From Phaeodactylibacter sp. (GTDB lineage Bacteria; Bacteroidota; Bacteroidia; Chitinophagales; Saprospiraceae): a DNA stretch of 57,742 nt. This document shows, one piece after another, positions 8,768-17,629 of the stretch. The stretch lies in NCBI GenBank assembly GCA_024102975.1, contig JAGFJD010000137.1, forward strand, positions 1-57,742. Direction: 5' to 3'. The translations under genes and the position numbers were made by a program. The notes under the pieces were generated by a model. The model ran no database searches. It was not told where the DNA came from and saw only the letters and a program-made list of their open reading frames with translations. How positions within the stretch are numbered: the first letter of the stretch is position 1; each line of letters begins with the position of its first letter.

Positions 8768-11052
8768 ACAAGAAAACCACTCCAACCCGAGCTGACTCCT
8801 TTTCCGGCCATCTGGACGCCGCCAACCACGTCCGCGGCCAGTCTATTTACGTGGATGACCTTCCGGAGTACGCCGGCACCCTCTACGGCCGCGCATTCCC
8901 TTCCCCCGTCGCTCACGGCCGCATCCGGCGCCTTAGCCTCGGGGCGGCCGAGCAACTGGAGGGAGTTGTGCGGATCTTCACCGCCCGGGACGTCCCCGGC
9001 GAGAACCAGGTCGGCAATATCGTGCCGGACGAGCCCCTGCTGGCGGAGCGGGAAGTGCACTACCTCGGCCAGCCCATGGCGTTGATCGTAGCGGACAGTA
9101 TGGAGGCCGCCGAACAGGCGGCGGAGTTGATCCAGGTGGACATCGAAGAGCTGCCCGCCATCACCGATGCCCGGGAGGCCTTCCGGAGGGGGCAGTTGCT
9201 GGCCGGCTCCCGCAAGTTCGAGATGGGCGATGTAGAGGCTGCTTTCGCCCAATGCGAGCACGTCTTTGAAGGCACGGCCCATACCGGCGGCCAGGAGCAC
9301 GTCTACCTGGAGCCGCAGGGCGCCTACGCCGTGCCCCGGGAAGGCAAGGTATTCATTCACAGCTCCACGCAGGGGCCCACCCAGGTGCAGCGGGCGGCGG
9401 CGCGGGTGCTGGGGCTGTCCATGAACCAGGTGGAGGTGGACGTGGCCCGCATCGGCGGCGGCTTCGGCGGCAAGGAGGACCAGGCCTCCGCCTGGGGGGC
9501 TATGGCGGCCCTGGCGGCCCACCTTCTGAACAAACCGGTGAAGTACATCCTCAGCCGCCACGAAGACCTGCTGATGACCGGCAAGCGCCACCCCTACGAC
9601 AGCGACTACCGCATCGGCCTGGATGAAAACCTGAACATACTGGCCTACGAGGCGACGTTCTACCAGAACGGGGGCGCCGCTGCCGACCTCTCCCCCGCCG
9701 TCCTGGAGCGCACCCTTTTTCACGCCACCAACAGCTACTACGTGCCCAACGCCCGCCTGACGGCCCACTGCTGCAAGACCAACATTGCCCCGAGCACCGC
9801 CTTCCGCGGCTTCGGCGGCCCGCAGGGTATGTTCGTCATCGAAGCGGCCATCCACCACGCCGCCCGCATGCTGGAGGTGGCGCCTATGGAGATCCAGGAA
9901 AAGAACCTGCTGCGGGACGGCCAGGTATTTCCCTACGGCCAGGTGGTAAGGGAAAGTGAAGCCCGCCCTTGCTGGATAGAGAATATCGAAAGGAACGACA
10001 TCCGGGGGCTACAGAAGGAAGTCCGGCGGTACAATGCCGAAAACCGCCTCAGCAAAAGAGGGCTCCACCTGATGCCCGTCTGCTTTGGCATTTCCTTCAC
10101 CAACACCATGATGAACCACGCCCGCGCCCTGGTGCACGTATACAGCGACGGCAGCGTCGGCATCAGCACCGGCGCCGTGGAGATGGGCCAGGGCGCCAAT
10201 ACGAAAATGGTGCAGGTGGCCGCCCGCGAATTCGGCCTGCGGCTCGGCCAGGTCCGGATAGAAACCACCAATACCACCCGGGTGGCCAACACCTCTCCTT
10301 CGGCGGCCAGCGCCACCTCCGACCTCAACGGCAAAGCCCTGCAGAATGCCTGCGGGCAGATCCGCCAGCGCCTTATTCAACTCATCCGCCAGGAATTGAG
10401 GCTTTACGGTTCAGAAGAAGTCCAACTCCTGGACAATGCCGTGTTCGTGAATGGCCAGCGGCAGGATATGGAGTGGAAAGGCCTGATACAACTGGCCTTC
10501 ACCCGCCGCATCAACCTGAGCGCTAAGGGGCACTACGCCACCCCAAAGATCAGTTTCGACAAGGAAAAGGAAAAAGGCCACCCCTTCGCCTATCACGTAT
10601 TCGGCGCCGCCGCCCTGCTCTGCACCGTCGATTGCCTGCGGGGCATCTACACCATCGACGCCGTGCACATTGTCCACGACTTCGGCAGCAGTATGAACGT
10701 GGGCGTGGACCTCGGCCAGGTAGAAGGCGGCCTGGCTCAGGGCATCGGCTGGATGACCATGGAAAACCTGCAGCACAGCACGGAGGGCAGGCTGTTGTCG
10801 CAAACCCTTTCCAACTATAAAATACCGGACATTTATTCCGTGCCCAAAGCGGTTAGCGTTCATTTTCTGGGCAGCGAGGGCAGCGATTTTGCCATCTACA
10901 AAAGCAAAACCACCGGCGAACCGCCCCTGATGTACGGCATCGGCGCCTATTTCGCCTTGTATGACGCCATCCTGGCTTTCAATCCGGAAGCGCCGCTGCT
11001 GTATCACGCGCCGATGACGCCGGAAAGGGTGCTGGGGTTATTGTATGGGTAA
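8764..11052 (+). CDS. xdhB: Xanthine dehydrogenase-type large subunit (molybdopterin-binding)
   Basis: 762 residues from the ATG that overlaps the upstream TGA; an ATG at 8740 would add 8 residues inside the small-subunit gene and is less likely. Molybdopterin-contact motifs are GGGFGGKEDQ (about 230), FRGFGGPQG (about 347) and VEMGQGANTK (about 474). The invariant catalytic glutamate lies in TTGEPPLMYGIG (about 718). The protein binds the molybdenum cofactor and hydroxylates the purine. Maturation in this family usually needs XdhC, of which only a stump remains just downstream. Confidence 0.92.
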   Translation: MNKKTTPTRADSFSGHLDAANHVRGQSIYVDDLPEYAGTLYGRAFPSPVAHGRIRRLSLGAAEQLEGVVRIFTARDVPGENQVGNIVPDEPLLAEREVHYLGQPMALIVADSMEAAEQAAELIQVDIEELPAITDAREAFRRGQLLAGSRKFEMGDVEAAFAQCEHVFEGTAHTGGQEHVYLEPQGAYAVPREGKVFIHSSTQGPTQVQRAAARVLGLSMNQVEVDVARIGGGFGGKEDQASAWGAMAALAAHLLNKPVKYILSRHEDLLMTGKRHPYDSDYRIGLDENLNILAYEATFYQNGGAAADLSPAVLERTLFHATNSYYVPNARLTAHCCKTNIAPSTAFRGFGGPQGMFVIEAAIHHAARMLEVAPMEIQEKNLLRDGQVFPYGQVVRESEARPCWIENIERNDIRGLQKEVRRYNAENRLSKRGLHLMPVCFGISFTNTMMNHARALVHVYSDGSVGISTGAVEMGQGANTKMVQVAAREFGLRLGQVRIETTNTTRVANTSPSAASATSDLNGKALQNACGQIRQRLIQLIRQELRLYGSEEVQLLDNAVFVNGQRQDMEWKGLIQLAFTRRINLSAKGHYATPKISFDKEKEKGHPFAYHVFGAAALLCTVDCLRGIYTIDAVHIVHDFGSSMNVGVDLGQVEGGLAQGIGWMTMENLQHSTEGRLLSQTLSNYKIPDIYSVPKAVSVHFLGSEGSDFAIYKSKTTGEPPLMYGIGAYFALYDAILAFNPEAPLLYHAPMTPERVLGLLYG

Positions 11053-11186
11053 TATTGTTTGATTGTTATATTGCTATATTGTTTGATTGTTATATTGCTT
11101 GATTGCCAGGAGCCGCCTGAAAGCAGCCCCAACCATATAACAATCCAGCATTATAACACTCCAACAATTAAGCCATCCAATCATCC
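11051..11186. repeat. Paired-arm octamer array after xdhB
   Basis: The left arm (11051-11106) repeats the octamers TATATTGT, TTGATTGT and TATATTGC, giving a 24-bp superunit. The right arm (11131-11186) reads ATATAACA, ATCCAGCA, TTATAACA, CTCCAACA on the same strand, so it is largely complementary to the left arm. About 25 unrelated bases form the loop. A long imperfect hairpin is possible. Confidence 0.7.
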
Positions 11187-11250
11187 CCCCGACAGGCCCC
11201 AAGATCCTCATCCGAAACAAAAGCATTTGACCAACTGGGCCTTCCCAAAC

Positions 11251-11352
11251 ATGAAAACCTGGCGCTTCATCCACGACAGCCTCCAGAAAGGCCAACCCGT
11301 CCTGTTCCTTTATGTCGTCGACAGCCGGGGCAGCTCTCCCGGCAGGAAGTGA
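11251..11352 (+). pseudogene. xdhC: xdhC remnant (N-terminal stump)
   Basis: 33 codons from the ATG: MKTWRFIHDSLQKGQPVLFL then YVVDSRGSSPGRK and a stop. The segment ending in RGSSPGR is the conserved N-terminal signature of XdhC/CoxI proteins, which are normally more than 250 residues and help load sulfurated molybdenum cofactor into XDH. The position right after xdhB is where xdhC is expected. The rest is missing: eight bases after the stop begins the 3' end of a converging gene. A deletion that joined the stump to the neighbour is the simplest reading. Confidence 0.75.
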
Positions 11353-11359
11353 ATTTGCC

Positions 11360-11929
11360 CTACTCCCGCAAAAATTCCAGTTCATCCTTAACCGACAGCC
11401 GGGCGACGACCGAAGGAAGGGCACGGCCCTTATCGTCACGGCGGTGCCGGGACACGTAATCCACCCGCTCGACCACATCCGAACTGATGGCGCCGAAGTT
11501 ATCGGGGTAATAGCCCTCCCGCAGGTCGGCGGCAATGGCCACCAGAGGTTTGCCGAGGCCGCTGATCAGTTCGCGGCAGTATTTGTCCTGCACCAGGCGG
11601 ATGGCCACCTGGCCATGCTCAGACAGGATACTGTTGGGCAGGTTGCGGCCCCGTTCGTAGAGCACCGTCAGGGGGCGGAGGTGGTAGATGAGGAGGGTTT
11701 CGATCCGGGGGTGGAGGTGAACGACGTAGCGCCGCAGCATGTCAATGGAATTGACCAGGATCTCCAAACCGAGCGCGTTATCGGTGTCTTTCAGCTGGCG
11801 AATACGCCCGGCCGCCCGGGGGTTGGTGGCATCGCAGCCAATACTCCATACGGTATCCGTAGGGTATAAGATCAGGCCTCCGTTGCGGAGGGTGTCAAGG
11901 GCTTTGTCGAGATCGTAGTTTTGAACCAT
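11360..11929 (-). CDS. YrdC/Sua5-family protein (threonylcarbamoyl-AMP synthase-like)
   Basis: About 189 residues from the ATG at 11929; an in-frame ATG at 11965 would add 12 residues with no domain content. The family signature YPTDTVWSIGCDATN lies near the N-terminus (about 22-36), followed by the alpha/beta double-stranded-RNA-binding-like fold of the YrdC domain, with no long Sua5 C-terminal extension. Such proteins make threonylcarbamoyl-adenylate for the t6A37 tRNA modification. Some paralogues (YciO type) have unclear roles, so the exact function is uncertain. It converges on the xdhC stump. Confidence 0.85.
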   Translation of the reverse strand: MVQNYDLDKALDTLRNGGLILYPTDTVWSIGCDATNPRAAGRIRQLKDTDNALGLEILVNSIDMLRRYVVHLHPRIETLLIYHLRPLTVLYERGRNLPNSILSEHGQVAIRLVQDKYCRELISGLGKPLVAIAADLREGYYPDNFGAISSDVVERVDYVSRHRRDDKGRALPSVVARLSVKDELEFLRE

Positions 11930-12083
11930 AATAGCCCTTCCATTTGTAGAAGTAGTCATACGCATTGGGTTTATACCATTTTACAACCAATGATGCGGGC
12001 TTGAGTCAATAAAGGATAAAGGCTATGAGTAGTTTTGGGACGTACGTTTGTTTTTACTGAAGACTTCGCGAGGGATCATGACC

Positions 12084-12124
12084 GGGGGTTGGTAAAGCTT
12101 CTGTCACAAAAACTACCAACCCCC
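12084..12124. other. 11-bp perfect inverted repeat in a divergent promoter region
   Basis: GGGGGTTGGTA (12084-12094) and TACCAACCCCC (12114-12124) enclose a 19-base loop. It lies between the divergent YrdC-like gene and the PKD gene, so it is not an obvious gene-end terminator. A regulatory hairpin or part of a small RNA is possible. Confidence 0.5.
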
Positions 12125-12260
12125 AAATTAAAAATTCAAAAGGCCAGGTATTGAAAAACAATATTTATCTTGACCCTATTATCTTGGCAACACAATCAAT
12201 AGAACTGAAAAACGGCCTTTCTATTGTTCAGAAAGCCGGGAATTTCAAAAAACGACACCT

Positions 12261-14531
12261 TTGAGGCTTTTATTACGCACTGTCATCACTTTGGGAACAC
12301 TACTGGCTGTGCTTTCCCTGCGCGCAGCCCACATCATTGGAGGCGAGATCACCTACGAATGCCTGGGCTGGACGAACGGCGACCCCAACTCCGGCAGCCG
12401 CTCCTACCAGTTCTACATGAATATCTACCGGGATTGCCAGGGGGGCGGCGCTCCTTTCGACGCGCCTCCGCCCAATGCGCCTTATCCGGCCACCATCACC
12501 ATTTTCCGCACCGATTTATCCGAGGATTTCATGAGCTTCCAGGCAGGTTTTCCGGATGTGGAATTCATTGACCCGGACCCCGGCAACCCCTGCGTGATCG
12601 TCCCCGATAATGTTTGTGTACAGCGGGGGGTGTATACCTTTCCCATTGTCGACCTGCCCGTCTCCGAGCACAGTTACTTCATCGTTTATCAGCGGTGCTG
12701 CCGCAATAATACCATTACCAACATCACCGCGCCGGAAAGCTCCGGGGCCACCTACTATATAGAGCTGACGCCGGCAGCCCAGAGTGTATGTAACAACAGC
12801 CCTACTTACGACGGCTTTCCACCGATCGTCCTTTGCGCCAATGAGCCTTTCGAATACAGCCATGCCGCTTCTGACTCCGAAGGCGACCAGTTGGTTTACG
12901 AGTTCTGCACGCCTTTCCTGGGGGGCGGCCTCAACTTCGACAACCCCACTGCTGTCGACGGCGTAGCCCCCGACCCGGACGCGCCGCCGCCCTATACGCC
13001 GGTCAACTTTGTAGCGCCCTTCTATAGCGCCCTCGGCCCACTGGGTATCGGCGCCGACATCAACATCGACGTCAACACCGGCCTGATCACCGGAACGCCC
13101 AATGCGCAGGGGCAGTTTGTGGTGGGCGTCTGTGTAAAAGAATACCGCAACGGGCAACTGCTGAGCATCGTGCGCCGGGATTTCCAGTTCAACGTCACCA
13201 GTTGTGACCCGACGGTGGTGGCCGATATCCGGGAGGAGGACATCATCAACGGCCAGGAATTCCTCATCACCTCCTGTGGGGAAACCCAGGTCAACATTTT
13301 CAACCAGAGCTACCAACAGGACCGCATCGACCAATGGTTCTGGAGGTTCGGGCTGGGCGACAGAGACACCACCATCAGCACCTGGCACGCGGCCCTCAAT
13401 TTTCCCGGCATCGGGGAATACGAGGGGCAGCTGTATCTCAACCCCGGGACCGACTGCGGCGATACGGCCCGGATCCGGGTGAGGATATTCCCCGAGATAA
13501 AAGCCGATTTCGAGTATGAATACGATACCTGTGTTGCCGGGCCAGCTGCGTTTACGGACCTCTCCTCTTCCGGCACCGGAGGCATCAGCAACTGGAACTG
13601 GGACTTTGGCGACGGCGGCGGCTCCAGCAACCAAAACCCCCGGTACATTTATTCCGAACCGGGAGACAAGCTCGTCCGCCTCCGGGTAACGGACAACAAC
13701 GGCTGCCGGGACTCCATCAGCAAACCGATCGCTTACTTTCCCGCACCGGCCCTGCTGATCGTTTCTCCCAGTGCCTTCACCGGCTGTGCGCCGGGCAGTA
13801 TTTTCTTCGACAACCTCTCTACCCCGGTCGATGAAAGTTATGAGGTGCAATGGGACTTCGGCGAGGGCGGCGGGTCTACCGAGATCAGCCCGGAATACAC
13901 CTTCACCCGGGAAGGAACGTTCACCGTTACGCTCGACATCACCTCCCCCATCGGTTGCCAGACGGATACGGCCTTTACGAACCTCATCACCATAGAACCA
14001 TCGCCGGTGGCCGATTTCACTTATTCCCCCGAGGAGCCAGACAACTTCAACCCGGAAGTACAGTTCACCGACCGGTCAAGCGGCGCCGGGAAGTGGTTCT
14101 GGGAACTGGAAGGGGCCGCTTATTTCACCCAGCAAAACCCCACGTACAAGTTTCAGGATACCGGCCGGCAGGAAGTCCGCCTGATCGTCACCCACCCCAG
14201 TGGTTGCCAGGATACGGCCGTCCAGGTCATTGACATCGTCCCGAAAGTCACCTATTTCCTGCCCAACGCCTTTTCCCCCAACGACGATTCGGTCAATGAC
14301 GTTTTCATTGGGAAAGGCTACCTTGAAGGCATCCGCGAGTTTGAACTGAGCATCTGGAACCGCTGGGGAGAAATGATCTTTCGCAGCACCGACCCCCTTC
14401 TGGGCTGGAACGGCCGAAAAAACAACACCGGCAAGCCGGCGCCGGCAGGCGTATACCTCTGCCTGGCCCGCTATACCAGCCCACGGGGAGAACCCTTAGA
14501 GGTAAAAGGCTTTGCCACGCTGATACGGTAG
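12261..14531 (+). CDS. Secreted PKD-domain protein with T9SS type B (gliding-associated) C-terminus
   Basis: 756 residues. The likely start is TTG at 12261: no ATG lies in frame upstream, and from this TTG the protein has a proper signal peptide (RLLLRTVITLGTLLAVLSLR). The N-terminal region begins HIIGGEITYECLG and has paired cysteines (RCCRN). A putative-Ig block carries TGLITGTPNAQGQFVVGVC. PKD-like domains lie near 440-480, 525-560 and 590-660 (WDFGDGGG, FGEGGG). The last about 90 residues (NAFSPNDDSVNDVF ... WNRWGEMIF ... GWNGR) are the CHU_C/type B sorting domain for export through the type IX system. It is a close paralogue of the next gene. Probably a cell-surface adhesin; the ligand is unknown. 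Confidence 0.88.
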   Translation: MRLLLRTVITLGTLLAVLSLRAAHIIGGEITYECLGWTNGDPNSGSRSYQFYMNIYRDCQGGGAPFDAPPPNAPYPATITIFRTDLSEDFMSFQAGFPDVEFIDPDPGNPCVIVPDNVCVQRGVYTFPIVDLPVSEHSYFIVYQRCCRNNTITNITAPESSGATYYIELTPAAQSVCNNSPTYDGFPPIVLCANEPFEYSHAASDSEGDQLVYEFCTPFLGGGLNFDNPTAVDGVAPDPDAPPPYTPVNFVAPFYSALGPLGIGADINIDVNTGLITGTPNAQGQFVVGVCVKEYRNGQLLSIVRRDFQFNVTSCDPTVVADIREEDIINGQEFLITSCGETQVNIFNQSYQQDRIDQWFWRFGLGDRDTTISTWHAALNFPGIGEYEGQLYLNPGTDCGDTARIRVRIFPEIKADFEYEYDTCVAGPAAFTDLSSSGTGGISNWNWDFGDGGGSSNQNPRYIYSEPGDKLVRLRVTDNNGCRDSISKPIAYFPAPALLIVSPSAFTGCAPGSIFFDNLSTPVDESYEVQWDFGEGGGSTEISPEYTFTREGTFTVTLDITSPIGCQTDTAFTNLITIEPSPVADFTYSPEEPDNFNPEVQFTDRSSGAGKWFWELEGAAYFTQQNPTYKFQDTGRQEVRLIVTHPSGCQDTAVQVIDIVPKVTYFLPNAFSPNDDSVNDVFIGKGYLEGIREFELSIWNRWGEMIFRSTDPLLGWNGRKNNTGKPAPAGVYLCLARYTSPRGEPLEVKGFATLIR

Positions 14532-14556
14532 AGGGGACGGGGAGCGTTAGTAAGGA

Positions 14557-14591
14557 GTGAATGAATGAATGAATGAATGATTGAATGAATG
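14557..14591 (+). repeat. ATGA tetranucleotide array ending in a start codon
   Basis: Tandem GAAT/ATGA units fill the spacer in front of the second PKD gene and supply ATG triplets every 4 bases. The last ATG (14589) opens the gene. The in-frame ATG at 14577 is closed by a TGA directly before 14589. Copy-number changes here would move upstream initiation sites in and out of frame. Confidence 0.75.
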
Positions 14592-16832
14592 AAAAAAATA
14601 ACCATAATACTCGGAATACTCCTTGCCACGGGAGTTGTTGTTCACGCCAGGCATATCATTGGCGGTGTAATGACCTATGAATGCCTGGGCAACGGGCTTT
14701 ATGAATTCACCCTTAAAGTATATCGGGACTGCAACTGCACGGAATGCGCCGACTTCGACGAGATCGCCTACATCGCGGTATACAACTGCTCGGGCAACGG
14801 CTGCGATGACGAGCGCCAGAACTTCCCCTTTCTGCAGATCAACGCCCAGCTTCTTTCTGTTATCAGTGTAGATGAACCGGACTATCCCTGCCTCATCCCT
14901 CCTGATGTATGTGTGCAGGAAGGGCTCTACCGCTTTCAGGCTACGCTTCCCCCCTCCAGTGAGAGTTACCATATTTCATACCAGCGCTGCTGCCGCAATG
15001 TGACGATCAGCAACATTTTCGACCCGGAAAATACCGGGGCGACCCATTCCATAGAGATCACGCCGCGGGCACAGGAGCTGTGCAACGACAGCCCGGTGTT
15101 CAACGAATTTCCCCCCACCATCATCTGCGCCGGCTCTCCGCTGGAATTCGACCATTCGGCCACCGACCCTGATGGCGACCAGCTCGTCTACAGCTTCTGC
15201 CCGCCTCTGCAGGGCGGAGGGCCGATCACCGACAATCCCAACCTGTACAATACCTGCGTCGGGGCCCGCCCCATTCCGGCCTGTCCGCCGCCCTATGACC
15301 CTGTCTCCTTTCTGGCGCCCAATTACACCATCCTGCAGCCGATGGGCGGCAACCCGCCGATCAGTATCGACGCCAACACCGGACTGATCACCGGAACGCC
15401 GACCGCTCAGGGGCAGTTCGTAGTAGGAGTTTGCGTGGAAGAATACCGCAACGGAGAGCTGCTAAGCCGGGTATTTCGGGACTTTCAGTTCAATGTGGCC
15501 CCCTGCGACCCCACTGTGGTGGCGCAGATCGCTTCCGATGAGGTGGTCAACAACCAGGAATATGTCGTCGTCTCCTGTGGGGAAAATACCGTTCAATTCC
15601 AGAATGAAAGCTTCCAGCAGATCCATATCGACAACTGGAGCTGGGCCTTTGACATTGAAGGGCAGCTGCAGAGCTTCGGCGAATGGGAGCCCTCCATCAC
15701 TTTCCCCGACACGGGCACCTACCTCGGCAAACTGATCCTCAACCCGAATACTGCTTGCGGGGACACCGCCGACATAAGGGTGCAGATCTTCCCAGAGATC
15801 GAGGCCGGGTTCAGTTTTGAATACGACACCTGCACGGCCGGGCCGACGGTGTTCACCGACGAGTCCTTCTCCGGCAGCGGCCAGCTAACCGCCTGGAACT
15901 GGGCCTTCGGCGATGGGCAGGGCTCCGCCGAGCAGAGCCCTCTGCACATCTACCAGTCCCCCGGCAACTTCCCCGTCACCCTGGAAGTAACCGACATCAA
16001 TGGCTGTCAGGATGCCCTGACCCAGCCTCTGCCCTATTTCCCGGTCCCGGAGCTGATCGTCGTGGCGCCCAGCGCCTTTACCGGCTGTGCGCCGGCCAGT
16101 ATCTTTTTCAACAACCTCTCCTTCCCCATCAGCGAGGCCTATGACATATTCTGGGAATTCGGCGACGGGGGCGCCGATACCGTCATCAGCCCAACCTATA
16201 TTTATGAGGCTCCCGGCACGTACACCGTCAGCCTGGACATCGTTTCCCCCCTGGATTGCCAGACGGACACCACTTTCACCAACCTCATCACGGTGCTGCC
16301 GTCTCCGGTGGCGGGCTTTTCCTTTTCTCCTGAACAACCGAGCAATATAGAGCCCACCGTCAACTTCCAGGACGAATCCATAGACGCCATACGCTGGCTG
16401 TATGATTTCGGAACCGGCCAAAGCTCCAACCTGCCCAACCCGGTATACACTTTCCCGGATACCGGCCGGTACGAGGTGATGCAGGTCGTCACCCACCCCA
16501 GCGGTTGCCTCGATACCCTTCTCAAGGCCATCGACGTGCGGCCGGAAGTGCGCTATTACCTGCCCAATGCCTTTACCCCCAACAACGACGGCTCCAACGA
16601 TGAATACGTAGGCAACGGCCTGATGGAAGGGGCCACCAACTTCAGCCTGTCGGTCTGGAACCGCTGGGGAGAAATGGTTTTCGAAACCAACGACCCCTTC
16701 CACGGGTGGAACGGCCGCAAACACAATACCGGCAAAGAAGTCCCCGCCGGAGTATATATGGTGCTGGTTACCTTTACCGGGCCCCGCGGCGAGCCTTATG
16801 AGATCAAGGGGGTGGCGACGGTGGTTCGTTGA
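14589..16832 (+). CDS. Secreted PKD-domain protein with T9SS type B C-terminus (paralogue of preceding gene)
   Basis: 747 residues, colinear with the preceding protein: signal peptide (KKITIILGILLATGVVVHA), HIIGGVMTYECLG start of the mature region, RCCRN cysteines, the TGLITGTPTAQGQFVVGVC block, PKD-like modules (WAFGDGQG, WEFGDGG), and the type B sorting domain (NAFTPNNDGSNDEYVGNG ... WNRWGEMVF ... GWNGRKHNTG). The two genes clearly arose by tandem duplication. Only about 57 bp separate them, so they may be co-transcribed. Likely surface-attached or released adhesin-like protein; no enzymatic motif was seen. Confidence 0.9.
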   Translation: MKKITIILGILLATGVVVHARHIIGGVMTYECLGNGLYEFTLKVYRDCNCTECADFDEIAYIAVYNCSGNGCDDERQNFPFLQINAQLLSVISVDEPDYPCLIPPDVCVQEGLYRFQATLPPSSESYHISYQRCCRNVTISNIFDPENTGATHSIEITPRAQELCNDSPVFNEFPPTIICAGSPLEFDHSATDPDGDQLVYSFCPPLQGGGPITDNPNLYNTCVGARPIPACPPPYDPVSFLAPNYTILQPMGGNPPISIDANTGLITGTPTAQGQFVVGVCVEEYRNGELLSRVFRDFQFNVAPCDPTVVAQIASDEVVNNQEYVVVSCGENTVQFQNESFQQIHIDNWSWAFDIEGQLQSFGEWEPSITFPDTGTYLGKLILNPNTACGDTADIRVQIFPEIEAGFSFEYDTCTAGPTVFTDESFSGSGQLTAWNWAFGDGQGSAEQSPLHIYQSPGNFPVTLEVTDINGCQDALTQPLPYFPVPELIVVAPSAFTGCAPASIFFNNLSFPISEAYDIFWEFGDGGADTVISPTYIYEAPGTYTVSLDIVSPLDCQTDTTFTNLITVLPSPVAGFSFSPEQPSNIEPTVNFQDESIDAIRWLYDFGTGQSSNLPNPVYTFPDTGRYEVMQVVTHPSGCLDTLLKAIDVRPEVRYYLPNAFTPNNDGSNDEYVGNGLMEGATNFSLSVWNRWGEMVFETNDPFHGWNGRKHNTGKEVPAGVYMVLVTFTGPRGEPYEIKGVATVVR

Positions 16833-16836
16833 TGGG

Positions 16837-16984
16837 TTGCCCGTCTTTGCTGAGGCTCAGCCGGGTAAAATTGGTTGATTGGGTTGCCCGTCTTTGCTGA
16901 GGCTCAGCCGGGTAAAATTGGTTGATTGGGTTGATTGGGTTGATTGGCGCCCCTAATCAACAATCACTAAATCAACGAATCAAC
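16837..16984. repeat. Two 47-bp repeats with hairpin unit plus paired octamer arms
   Basis: Two copies (16837-16872 and 16884-16919) of the 36-bp hairpin unit also found at 18-53, spaced exactly 47 bp apart. Then GGTTGATTGG-type units run to about 16948, and a facing arm (AATCAACA, ATCAACGA, ATCAACC) to 16984. The whole spacer after the PKD gene can fold back on itself. Confidence 0.75.
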
Positions 16985-17010
16985 CATTAGGTTTTTCAAA
17001 AGAAAAATTT

Positions 17011-17018
17011 TACCTTTG
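17011..17018 (+). promoter_or_regulatory. Bacteroidota -7 element for rplS
   Basis: TACCTTTG is an exact match to TAnnTTTG, 43 bases before the rplS ATG, giving a leader of about 36 nt. It sits just after the repeat array, so rplS has its own promoter. Confidence 0.6.
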
Positions 17019-17061
17019 CGCAGCTATTTTCAGACGCTATCAATATTCAAATCGGAAAACG

Positions 17062-17430
17062 ATGGACGCGATAAAATTTGTACAAGAGCAACTCAACCAG
17101 AAGAAGGAATTTCCGAAATTTCGCCCCGGCGACAATGTCGTCGTAAACTATAAGATCATTGAAGGAGACAAGGAGCGCATCCAGGCTTTCCGCGGGGACG
17201 TGATCCAGATCAAAGGCGAAGGCGCCACCCGCACCTTCACGGTCAGGAAGTTCTCCAACGGTGTAGGCGTTGAGCGTATATTCCCCTTCAACTCCCCCAA
17301 TATCACCGAGGTGCAGGTGCTGAAGCGGGGCAAAGTCCGCCGCGCCAAACTTTTCTATCTCCGCGAACTGGTGGGTAAGAAAGCACGCATCAAAGAACGC
17401 CGCTACGTCAAGAGCGACAGCAACAAGTAA
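17062..17430 (+). CDS. rplS: 50S ribosomal protein L19
   Basis: 122 residues, normal length. The family core is clear: [33 protein letters not shown], then [20 protein letters not shown] and a basic C-terminus ([10 protein letters not shown]). L19 sits at the 30S-50S interface. Here it is monocistronic, with its own promoter and a strong terminator, not in the rpsP-rimM-trmD-rplS operon seen in many bacteria. Confidence 0.98.
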   Translation: MDAIKFVQEQLNQKKEFPKFRPGDNVVVNYKIIEGDKERIQAFRGDVIQIKGEGATRTFTVRKFSNGVGVERIFPFNSPNITEVQVLKRGKVRRAKLFYLRELVGKKARIKERRYVKSDSNK

Positions 17431-17458
17431 TTCTCATACCTGTTTCGCAACAGGAAAG

Positions 17459-17495
17459 GCGGGCAAGTACTCGAAAGAGCATTTGCCCGCTTTTT
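17459..17495 (+). terminator. Rho-independent terminator of rplS
   Basis: An 8-bp stem GCGGGCAA/TTGCCCGC with a 16-base loop, followed directly by TTTTT, 29 bases after the rplS stop codon. Confidence 0.85.
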
Positions 17496-17505
17496 GTGTT
17501 CCCCC

Positions 17506-17534
17506 ATCTCCCACTCTCCCACTCTCCCCTCCCC
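17506..17534. repeat. Short octamer array (ACTCTCCC)
   Basis: Units ATCTCCC, ACTCTCCC, ACTCTCCC, CTCCCC with 8-bp period between the rplS terminator and the next gene. No facing arm was seen. Confidence 0.5.
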
Positions 17535-17629
17535 ACCGGCCATTCACGCCCACTCCTCTAAATAATTAGGAACTTATCCTCCGCTTTACTACTTTTCCCA
17601 TTCATTCTTCCAATCAAAAACCAAGATCC

